A DNA stretch of 6,868 nt from Roseiarcus sp035308145. GTDB lineage: Bacteria > Pseudomonadota > Alphaproteobacteria > Rhizobiales > Beijerinckiaceae. Within the stretch, counting starts at the first letter, position 1. Each line of letters starts with the position of its first letter. Below, piece by piece: positions 1 through 5,447 of this stretch. A program made the translations under genes and the position numbers. The notes under the pieces were generated by a model. The model saw only the letters and a program-made list of their open reading frames with translations. It had not been told where the DNA came from and did no database searches. The DNA lies in NCBI GenBank assembly GCA_035308145.1, contig DATGHD010000212.1, positions 1-6,868 on the forward strand, given 5' to 3'.

Positions 1-1
1 C

Positions 2-271
2 CGCGCGACGCATTGGGCCGCCAAGCTGGTGCTGATGGACGAGCCAACGGCCGCGCTCGGCGTCGCCGAAACGGCCAAGGTCGAAGCGATCATCTTGGGG
101 CTCAAGGCGCGCAGGCTGCCCATTCTCATCATCAGCCACAGCCTGGACCAGGTGTTTCGCTTGTCTGATCGTATCTGCGTGCTGCGTCGCGGTCGACAGA
201 TCGGCGTGCGCAAGACGACAGAGACCGACAAGAACGAGATCGTCTCGATGATCACCGGGCTCAGCGCGTGA
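2..271 (+). CDS. Sugar ABC importer ATP-binding protein, C-terminal part (5' end outside window)
   Basis: This is the last 89 residues of an ABC ATPase; the frame is open to the window edge, so the start is missing. The fragment opens with the tail of the helix after the signature motif (RATHWAAK). The Walker B strand LVLMDEP follows at residues 9-15, then the D-loop TAALG and the H-loop His in IISHSL. The text around Walker B and the short tail ending in MITGLSA resemble the single-domain ATPases of ribose/fructose-type (CUT2) importers such as FrcA, rather than the duplicated RbsA type. In that family the protein hydrolyses ATP on the cytoplasmic face to drive sugar uptake through a permease dimer fed by a periplasmic binding protein. 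Those partners are presumably encoded upstream, outside the window. The kinase and enolase-like genes 130 bp downstream suggest the imported compound is phosphorylated and then processed; this link is inference. Confidence 0.85.
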   Translation, partial: RATHWAAKLVLMDEPTAALGVAETAKVEAIILGLKARRLPILIISHSLDQVFRLSDRICVLRRGRQIGVRKTTETDKNEIVSMITGLSA

Positions 272-272
272 A

Positions 273-323
273 GAGCCAGGCGTTCCTGGCTCACCGCCTT
301 CGGCGGCGATGCGCTTCGCGCAT
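273..323 (+). terminator. Three tandem stem-loops after the ABC ATPase gene; possible terminator or mRNA 3' stabiliser
   Basis: Two bases after the ATPase stop there are three perfect inverted repeats in a row. The first pairs 273-280 with 285-292 (8 bp, loop CGTT). The second pairs 294-298 with 302-306 (5 bp, loop TTC). The third pairs 309-314 with 318-323 (6 bp, loop TTC). Only a weak T-rich stretch follows (about 323-345), with no clean U-run. The array could therefore be an imperfect intrinsic terminator, or a processing/stabilising element that lowers expression of downstream genes relative to the transporter. The hairpins are directly visible; the role is inferred. Confidence 0.5.
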
Positions 324-400
324 TGTTCTTGAGTTTGAATTTCTCACGCGCGAAATCGCGAGCATGCAATCAATGGAGATGTGACGCTGAGAGCAGCGCC

Positions 401-1456
401 ATGTTGAGCGGTCGCCGCACTCACCTAGGAGTCGACAATCTTCTCCCTCCGGGACGCCCGTTGAAAGAGACCTTCGACCTTATCGCCGCCTTGCGCCGCC
501 TCGGGCTGATCGAGCCTGGCGAGGCGGCGCGCTGGACGCCGCTGACGGGAGGCGTTTCGTCCGACATTGTGCTCGTCGAGACGGATCGCCGCCGCTTCTG
601 CGTCAAGCGCGCCTTGCCGCGATTGAAAGTGGCGGCCGTATGGGAGGCGCCGATCCGGCGCAACGCCGCCGAGGCGGCCTGGATGCGCGCCGTCGCCCGC
701 TGGCTGCCCAGCGCCGTTCCCGCCGTGCTTGGCGAAGACAGCGCAGCGGGACTCTTCGCGATGGAATACCTGCCGCACGATTCGCATCCACTGTGGAAAG
801 CGCAGCTTCTCGCCGGCGAAATCGACGTCGATTTCGCCGCCGCGGTCGGACGCGACCTCGCCGTCATCCATGGCGCGAGCGCCGTAGAGCCTGATATTCC
901 TGCCTCATTCGCCAATGACGACACTTTCGAAGCGATCCGCATCGAGCCTTATCTCCGCGCAACCGCTCGCGCCCATTCGGCGCTCGCCGGCCGGCTGGAC
1001 GAGCTGGCGACGATAACGCTCGCAACCAAACGCGCGCTCGTCCACGGCGATGTCAGCCCGAAGAATATTTTGCGCGGCGAAAAAGGCCCGATTTTTCTCG
1101 ACGCCGAATGCGCCTGGTTCGGCGATCCGGCGTTCGACGTCGCCTTTTGCCTCAATCATCTGTTGCTCAAGGGCGCCCGGGCCGGCGCAAACCGCGACGC
1201 ATACTTGCCGGCCTTCGGCGCGCTGAGCGAGGCCTATCTCTCCCGCGTCGACTGGGAGGCTCCTTCCGCGCTCGAGGCGCGCGCCGCGGCGCTGCTGCCG
1301 GCGCTGTTTCTCGCGCGAGTCGACGGAAAATCGCCGGTCGAATATTTGACAAGCGAAGCGGAGCGCGATGCGGTTCGGCGCGTCGCGACGCCGCTGATCT
1401 TATCGCCGCCGCGCTGCTTAAGCGAAGTCGCCGAGTTTTGGAGTCGCAGTCCATGA
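401..1456 (+). CDS. APH-family (aminoglycoside phosphotransferase fold) small-molecule kinase
   Basis: This 351-residue protein has the protein-kinase-like fold used by aminoglycoside, choline, homoserine and methylthioribose kinases. A glycine-rich N-lobe segment (LTGGVSSDI) precedes the probable ATP-binding Lys69 in FCVKRAL. The catalytic loop is HGDVSPKN (His215, Asp217, Asn222), and the metal-binding Asp is Asp234 in FLDAE. A strongly patterned stretch, FAMEYLPHDSHPLWKAQL, identifies a phosphotransferase subfamily I recall from alphaproteobacteria, which has no assigned substrate. ATG 401 was chosen because the upstream in-frame extension to TTG 323 is AT-richer and reads like non-coding sequence. 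Neither site has a strong Shine-Dalgarno, and TTG 461 is another possible start. The stop overlaps the next start (ATGA, 1453-1456), so this gene and the enolase-like gene are probably translationally coupled. It likely phosphorylates a hydroxyl on an imported metabolite; antibiotic resistance is less likely in this setting. Confidence 0.85.
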   Translation: MLSGRRTHLGVDNLLPPGRPLKETFDLIAALRRLGLIEPGEAARWTPLTGGVSSDIVLVETDRRRFCVKRALPRLKVAAVWEAPIRRNAAEAAWMRAVARWLPSAVPAVLGEDSAAGLFAMEYLPHDSHPLWKAQLLAGEIDVDFAAAVGRDLAVIHGASAVEPDIPASFANDDTFEAIRIEPYLRATARAHSALAGRLDELATITLATKRALVHGDVSPKNILRGEKGPIFLDAECAWFGDPAFDVAFCLNHLLLKGARAGANRDAYLPAFGALSEAYLSRVDWEAPSALEARAAALLPALFLARVDGKSPVEYLTSEAERDAVRRVATPLILSPPRCLSEVAEFWSRSP

Positions 1457-2742
1457 CGGCGGCAGTCATTCAATCGTTAAGCGCGCGGCGCATTTGGGAC
1501 TCGCGCGGGCGCCCGACCATCGAGGCGGAAGTTGCGCTGAGCGATGGCGCAAAGGCGCGGGGCGTCGCGCCGGCGGGCGCCTCGCGCGGCAGCCGCGAGG
1601 CCGTGGATCGGCGCGACGGGGGAATGAAGCTCGCCGGCCTCGACGTTAAGGACGCTCTCAAAAGCGTGCGCGAAGAGATTGCGCCGGCCCTCGCCGGTTC
1701 TGATCCTTTCGACCAGGCGGGGATCGACGCGCGGCTCGTCGCGCTCGATGGCACGCCGAACAAAGCGCGCCTTGGCGGCAATGCGCTGACCGCTGTTTCC
1801 CTGGCGGTTCTCGCCGCCGCCGCGGCCAGTCGAGGCGTTCCGCTGTGGCGATATCTTGCCGGCGAGGGGCCGGTGGTCATTCCGCTGCCCGAAATCCAGA
1901 TCTTCGGCGGCGGCGCTCATGCGGGCCGACGCGTCGACATCCAGGACTTCATGATTGTCGCGCGCCGCGCCACGAGCTTTGCGGAAGCGCTCGAGACCAC
2001 GGCGGAAGTCTATTACGCTGCTGGAAAGCTGATGGCCGAGCGCGGCGCGCTCAACGGCGTCGCCGACGAGGGCGGCTGGTGGCCGGCGTTTTCGAGCAAC
2101 GAGGAGGCGCTTGACGCGCTGATGCGCGCGATCGAGCGCGCCGGCTTGTCGCCGGGCGAGGATGTCGCAATCTCGCTCGATATCGCCGCTTCCGAATTTG
2201 GCAAGGACGGCCGCTATCGCCTCGGGCTCGAGCGCCGCGAACTCGATCGCGACGGCTGGACGGAATGTCTCCTCGACTGGCTTCAACGCTATCCGATCGT
2301 CTCGATCGAGGACCCCTTTGGCGAGGACGATCGGGAAGGGTTCATCCGGTTCGTCGCCGCAATCGGCGACCGGGCGCAAGTGATCGGCGACGATTACCTC
2401 GTCACGAACGCTTCGCGCGTGCGCGAAGCGGCGCGGGATCGAAGCGTCAACGCCGTCTTGATCAAGGTCAACCAGGCCGGCACGGTCAGCGAAGCGAAGG
2501 CCGCTCTCGACGAGGCGCGCCGCGCGAGGTTCGGCTCAATCATCTCCGCGCGTTCGGGCGAGACCGAGGACGTCGCCATTGCCCATCTCGCCATTGGCTG
2601 GGGCGCCGGCCAGTTGAAGGTCGGCTCGTTCTCGCGATCGGAACGGATGGCGAAATGGAACGAGGTTCTCAGGATCGAGGAAGAGCTCGGGCCTAAGGCG
2701 CAATTCGCCGGCATTGGGGCGATGCCCTTCATGCGCCGATAG
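1453..2742 (+). CDS. Divergent enolase-family protein (atypical active site)
   Basis: The 429 residues match the length and whole architecture of enolase (2-phosphoglycerate to phosphoenolpyruvate). The N-terminal cap (WDSRGRPTIEAEV) leads into a TIM-like barrel. Compared from memory with yeast numbering, these are kept: Ser39 (Ser44 here), His159 (156), Glu211 (206, in DEGG), metal ligands Asp246, Glu295 and Asp320 (243, 286 in SIEDPF, 313 in GDD), base Lys345 (338), Arg374/Ser375 (367/368) and Lys396 (389). Not kept: Glu168 is Asp165 in DIQDFM; His373 is Ala366 in SARSGETED; the mobile loop SGAST reads AGASR; and the usual INGG.HA motif reads FGGGAHA. Loss of His373 nearly abolishes activity in yeast enolase, so ordinary glycolytic function is doubtful. 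Metal binding and proton abstraction look intact. A phospho-substrate other than 2-phosphoglycerate, perhaps made by the overlapping kinase, is a reasonable inference. A housekeeping enolase should exist elsewhere in the genome. Confidence 0.9.
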   Translation: MTAAVIQSLSARRIWDSRGRPTIEAEVALSDGAKARGVAPAGASRGSREAVDRRDGGMKLAGLDVKDALKSVREEIAPALAGSDPFDQAGIDARLVALDGTPNKARLGGNALTAVSLAVLAAAAASRGVPLWRYLAGEGPVVIPLPEIQIFGGGAHAGRRVDIQDFMIVARRATSFAEALETTAEVYYAAGKLMAERGALNGVADEGGWWPAFSSNEEALDALMRAIERAGLSPGEDVAISLDIAASEFGKDGRYRLGLERRELDRDGWTECLLDWLQRYPIVSIEDPFGEDDREGFIRFVAAIGDRAQVIGDDYLVTNASRVREAARDRSVNAVLIKVNQAGTVSEAKAALDEARRARFGSIISARSGETEDVAIAHLAIGWGAGQLKVGSFSRSERMAKWNEVLRIEEELGPKAQFAGIGAMPFMRR

Positions 2743-2743
2743 C

Positions 2744-2941
2744 ATGCCGGCGACGACGTCGCACGAGGGGCTCCGATTGGAAGAGCCGGTCGCGACCGCC
2801 GAGCGTCTGCTTCGTTCCTTACGCGACCCGCCGACCGACGATTTTCTCTTGGCGTGGCCGAAGCAGCCCTGGCGCCGCCGCGAGGTCGCGCTCTATCTCT
2901 GGCGCGACGGCGACCTTGCCGAGAAGTCGCGTCTCGAATGA
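2744..2941 (+). CDS. Small hypothetical protein, 65 residues
   Basis: I do not recognise this family. ATG 2744 lies one base after the enolase-like stop (TAG 2740-2742), and the frame ends at TGA 2939-2941. The tight spacing and the absence of any other gene in the 240-bp space before the next one support it being real and co-translated. The product has no signal peptide, membrane span or Cys pair. It is rich in charged residues and tryptophan, with a Pro/Trp patch (AWPKQPWRRRE) followed by a short LYLWRDGD stretch and a charged tail. A small regulatory or assembly partner of the enolase-like protein or kinase is possible, but nothing in the sequence proves a function. The frame also opens further upstream within the enolase gene, so the exact start rests on spacing only. 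Confidence 0.55.
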   Translation: MPATTSHEGLRLEEPVATAERLLRSLRDPPTDDFLLAWPKQPWRRREVALYLWRDGDLAEKSRLE

Positions 2942-2966
2942 GATGGGCGGGCTGATCGGCGGAACC

Positions 2967-2974
2967 AAAGAGGA
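2967..2974 (+). promoter_or_regulatory. Ribosome binding site deciding the start at 2982
   Basis: The sequence AAAGAGGA ends seven bases before ATG 2982 and is the best Shine-Dalgarno match in this stretch. It favours ATG 2982 over the in-frame ATG 2943, which has no comparable site. Confidence 0.6.
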
Positions 2975-2981
2975 TCCCGAT

Positions 2982-3530
2982 ATGCCCCGCCTCCCGGATT
3001 TCGACGTTGCCGCCCTCAACGCCGAGCAAAAGCGCATTTATGACGCGATTGTCAGCGGGCCGCGCGGCAAGGTCGAAGGACCTCTGCGGGTCTGGCTGAC
3101 GAGCCCGGCGTTTGCCGAACGCGCTCAGGCGCTCGGGGCCTATTGCCGCTATCACACTTCGCTGCCGCCGCGTCTTTCCGAACTCGCCATACTCGTCACA
3201 GGCGCCTATTGGCGGGCCGGCTTCGAATGGTTCGCCCATGCGCCGATTGCGATTGCGGCGGGACTCGATCCAGCGGCCGTCGAGGCGATCCGGCAGGGCG
3301 TCGATCCAACGCTGACGAACGACGATGAAAGGGCGGTCTACCGATTTTCCCGCGAGCTGATTGCGGAGCGCCGGGTGTCGCAAGCGACCTATGATTTCGC
3401 CGAGAACGTTCTCGGCCGTTCGAGCCTCGTCGATCTCGTGGGCGTTCTCGGCTACTACGGCCTGATCTCGATGACGATCAACGCGTTCGAAGTCCCTATT
3501 CCCGCACCGGGAAAGGATCCGTTCGAATAG
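2982..3530 (+). CDS. Carboxymuconolactone decarboxylase (CMD) family protein
   Basis: The 182-residue all-helical protein carries the CMD/AhpD-fold core: LPPRLSELAIL (Arg64, Glu67) followed by FEWFAH (Glu82, Trp83, His86) and a helix ending IAAGL. This is the E...EW..H pattern of gamma-carboxymuconolactone decarboxylases. A second helical half (residues 113-165) ends in VGVLGYYGLISMTINAF, as usual in the family. There is one Cys (Cys55) and no CxxC, so the peroxidase chemistry of AhpD is unlikely. Start 2982 is set by the AAAGAGGA ribosome binding site. The gene lies 40 bp after the 65-residue protein, the last of the four-gene + strand run. CMD-fold proteins act on lactones, beta-keto acids and other small carboxylates. 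A role in the kinase/enolase pathway is possible, but the substrate cannot be read from the sequence, and the classical protocatechuate pathway genes are not nearby. Confidence 0.85.
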   Translation: MPRLPDFDVAALNAEQKRIYDAIVSGPRGKVEGPLRVWLTSPAFAERAQALGAYCRYHTSLPPRLSELAILVTGAYWRAGFEWFAHAPIAIAAGLDPAAVEAIRQGVDPTLTNDDERAVYRFSRELIAERRVSQATYDFAENVLGRSSLVDLVGVLGYYGLISMTINAFEVPIPAPGKDPFE

Positions 3531-3540
3531 GTCGCAGACG

Positions 3541-3554
3541 CGCCGCGCGCGGCG
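3541..3554. repeat. Perfect 14-bp GC palindrome downstream of the CMD gene
   Basis: CGCCGCGCGCGGCG equals its own reverse complement and lies 10 bp after the CMD stop, in the 60-bp convergent spacer. It could form a small hairpin or simply reflect local GC bias. Confidence 0.4.
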
Positions 3555-3562
3555 AACCGACT

Positions 3563-3600
3563 GACGTTGAACGCCGCCGCGAGCTCCCGTTCAAAGCGTC
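3563..3600. terminator. Stem-loop between convergent genes; possible bidirectional terminator
   Basis: TTGAACG (3567-3573) pairs perfectly with CGTTCAA (3588-3594). An outer four-base stem pairs 3563-3566 with 3597-3600 across a two-base bulge. The stem includes the stop codon of the - strand cytochrome gene (3591-3593) and lies 33 bp past the CMD stop. Its position between convergent genes fits transcript ending, but neither side has a U-run, so it is not a textbook intrinsic terminator. Confidence 0.4.
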
Positions 3601-5262
3601 TTGAGATAAGCAAGAAGCGCTCTGCGCTGCTCCTCGGTGAACTTCGACGCGCCGAAGTCGTGTCCCTGATTGGAATTGCCGGGGATGGACGTTTGAAACA
3701 AGAAGTTGTTGTCGGCGCTTCTTGTGGTCACATAGCCCGCGTTCTCCGGATTATATTCGCGTGTTCCGATCCAGAATGACTTCGGGCGATCTTTCGGCGC
3801 GCGAAGGAGATCATAGAGGGTCGGAACCGAGCCGTTGTGCAAGTAGGGCGCAGCCGCCCAAACGCCGTCGAGCGGCCTTGCTTTGTAAACAATCTGAACG
3901 CCCTTGCTCCTACACGCCAACTCTCTCAGATTCGCGAGGCGCTCGTTCCGGACCGCGCCGACCAGCAGATGCTTCGGAGGAATCACAATCGGCTGCGGAA
4001 CCGCGCCGATCCATGACCCGATCGCATCTTCGGCGATCTCGACCTTCTTGTTCAACAGGACGGCCGTCACCGTCGCGAACAGCATCTCCACCGAAGCCGC
4101 GACGCGTTTCAGCGGCTTGCCCGATAGAATGAATTGCTTGGTCCCCTGAAGGAGGCCCGACGCCGCCGTGTCGAGCGCCGCATTGCAGGCCATCAACGGG
4201 TCTGTCCATTCATCGGATGGGACAGGCTGCGGCTTCACATCGATGGGAGTGGAAAGATCGTTCTGGCTGAAGACGGCGTGACAGGCGACGCAATGGTCCC
4301 TGTAGAGCTTCTGGCCTTCCGCGACCGCGGCCGGGTCGGGCGTTCCGAACGCATCAGGCCACGACGGCGGCTCCAATTGGCCGAGCATGAGTTCGTACGC
4401 GACGAGCGTGGCGATTTGGACGCTCGAATTGAAACCGGAAAGGTCGGGATGAGTGACCGGCTCGATATCGCCGAAGACGCCGACGACTTCGCCTGTATTG
4501 CGCGCCAAGGCGCCGAAGTCGAACGGCTCGACCAAAGTCAGCGTCGATTGCTTCGGAACGGAAGCGTTCCACTGGGTGAAATTCTCCTGCGGCACGTTCC
4601 AAAGGACGGGATAACGGACGGGCGCATTGGCGGGATTGGCGGTTGGATGCGCCGAGACGATGTCAGCGACCTTGTTGAAAATGTGCCCGAAGGCGTCGAG
4701 CCGGCCGTAGCCATAGCGAATGTCGCGGCAAGCGACGCCGTGGAGTTCCGCGCAATCGAGGCGCTCCAGGCCCATTTCGAATTTGATCCATTGATTGAGC
4801 GCGGCGCGCAGACGGGCCTGATTGCCCGGCGTGTTCTCGCTCTGCAACACCTTGGCGGCGAAGCGCTGGAACTTGGCCGCTTGCCTGGAAGTCTCGATGA
4901 CGGCCCGTTCGAGCGCCTCGATGAAGCCCTGGAAATCGGCGCGGGCGGGGCCTCCCTCAATGCGCAGGCTCTGGCCCTTATAAGCAATCTCCGCGGTGTG
5001 GCAGGCCGCGCAGGTGAAGCCGACCCAGGGCTCCTTGCTGTCCTGGCCGCTCTTCCAGCGCAAGACGCGATCCCTGCGTGCCATTGTACCATTGCTCGAT
5101 CGCGTCAGGTGTCCAGTTTTGCGTCCGCGGCGCAGATTCGACGGAACTGGAGGAAGACGGCCCCGCCTTTGAGGTGGAGGCGGGCGCGCCCGCCGAAGCC
5201 GCGCCGACCGCCGCCGCCAAGACGATTAACGCCCCGGCCGCCGCTTTTCGCACGTCAATCAC
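3591..5262 (-). pseudogene. RoxA-like di-haem c-type cytochrome, frameshifted near its N-terminus
   Basis: The product resembles the RoxA/di-haem cytochrome-c-peroxidase-like family of periplasmic oxidases. GTG 5262 follows a strong ribosome binding site and encodes a signal peptide: Lys/Arg, a hydrophobic core at residues 7-22, and AxA cleavage near Ala24. Then come a Ser/Ala-rich linker and the family's WYNGTQGSR motif. Beyond that, this frame loses similarity and stops at 4978. The other frame, shifted by one base, begins around 5070-5084 and carries haem site 1 CAACH (nt 4998-5012), haem site 2 CVACH (nt 4278-4292), the hallmark APYLHNGSVPTLYDLL and a normal C-terminus. Only about 16 residues separate TQGSR from VGFTCAACH, where I expect several dozen, so an out-of-frame deletion is more likely than one sequencing indel. 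The downstream frame has its own ATG (5084), but that product would lack a signal peptide and could not receive haem in the periplasm. If it is a sequence error, the gene is intact. Confidence 0.75.
5064..5106. repeat. 9-bp perfect inverted repeat at the cytochrome frame switch
   Basis: GACGCGATC (5064-5072) and GATCGCGTC (5098-5106) are exact reverse complements separated by 25 bp. The inner arm is where the reading frame of the cytochrome has to change: read on the - strand it gives the end of TQGSR in one frame and DRV (of DRVLRW) in the other. Between the arms is a direct repeat, CCATTG (5081-5086 and 5089-5094). Confidence 0.55.
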
Positions 5263-5266
5263 AAAG

Positions 5267-5276
5267 CCGCCCCTCG
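5267..5276 (-). promoter_or_regulatory. Ribosome binding site of the cytochrome gene
   Basis: On the - strand GCGAGGGGCG precedes GTG 5262 by four bases, with the GAGGGG core at optimal distance. It selects GTG 5262 over the in-frame ATGs at 5298 and 5292, and the resulting N-terminus is a compact signal peptide. Confidence 0.55.
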
Positions 5277-5350
5277 CTGCGGTTCGCCGCATCGGCAAGA
5301 CCGCCGGACGTCACAATACCGAACTCGTGGGAAAGAACCATAACCGGCGA

Positions 5351-5374
5351 TCGGCGGGGCAAGAAATCCGCCGA
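5351..5374. repeat. 7-bp inverted repeat in the divergent intergenic region
   Basis: TCGGCGG (5351-5357) and CCGCCGA (5368-5374) are perfect complements around a 10-bp A-rich centre. The site sits between the divergently read cytochrome and methyltransferase genes, so it could be an operator. No known regulator motif was recognised. Confidence 0.3.
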
Positions 5375-5389
5375 AGACCACCCCCGATT

Positions 5390-5417
5390 TTGATTTTGCG
5401 CGTCATGGGTCTAAATC
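5390..5417 (+). promoter_or_regulatory. Weak candidate sigma-70-type promoter for the methyltransferase gene
   Basis: TTGATT (5390-5395) and TAAATC (5412-5417) are separated by 16 bp, in one of the few AT-rich patches of the window. Transcription would begin near 5424, giving a leader of about 24 bases before ATG 5448. The match to consensus is modest, and the -10 box overlaps an inverted repeat. Confidence 0.25.
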
Positions 5418-5435
5418 GAGCTAGTCGGACGATTT
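5413..5435 (+). repeat. 6-bp inverted repeat just upstream of the methyltransferase start
   Basis: AAATCG (5413-5418) and CGATTT (5430-5435) are perfect complements around an 11-bp spacer. The repeat lies immediately before the G-run (5436-5441) that probably serves as the ribosome binding site. An operator overlapping the candidate promoter, or a small leader hairpin, is possible. Confidence 0.3.
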
Positions 5436-5447
5436 GGGGGGCCGGCG

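Noticed and set aside
364..384. Six-codon leader-like frame (ATG CAA TCA ATG GAG ATG TGA) before the kinase gene.
   Set aside because: It has no run of regulatory codons and no associated attenuator; such short frames occur by chance.
323..400. N-terminal extension of the kinase from TTG 323.
   Set aside because: The 26 extra residues are unlike the family N-terminus as I recall it, the DNA is more AT-rich, and the TTG lies in the last hairpin arm. ATG 401 is more plausible.
1108..1452. In-frame upstream extension of the enolase-like frame into the kinase gene.
   Set aside because: It is Arg-rich out-of-frame kinase sequence; the enolase homology begins right after ATG 1453, which also gives the normal enolase length.
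401..1456. Aminoglycoside resistance gene.
   Set aside because: The HGD...N and Asp motifs are shared by all APH-fold kinases, and the setting is metabolic with no mobile element or other resistance gene.
1477..2379. A 300-codon open frame on the - strand inside the enolase-like gene.
   Set aside because: The + strand frame is unmistakably enolase; the antisense product has no motif and no ribosome binding site.
2394..3383. A 329-codon open frame on the - strand across the end of the enolase-like gene, the 65-residue gene and the CMD gene.
   Set aside because: It would overlap three + strand frames, two with clear family motifs, and its translation is Arg-rich without a domain. I treated it as a GC shadow.
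2982..3530. AhpD-type alkylhydroperoxidase.
   Set aside because: No CxxC pair is present; only one Cys occurs, so the protein fits the CMD branch better.
4134..5393. A 419-codon open frame on the + strand opposite the cytochrome gene.
   Set aside because: It is exactly antisense to a gene with clear haem motifs, shows low-complexity Arg/Pro-rich text near its end and no recognisable domain. It is a high-GC shadow of the real gene.
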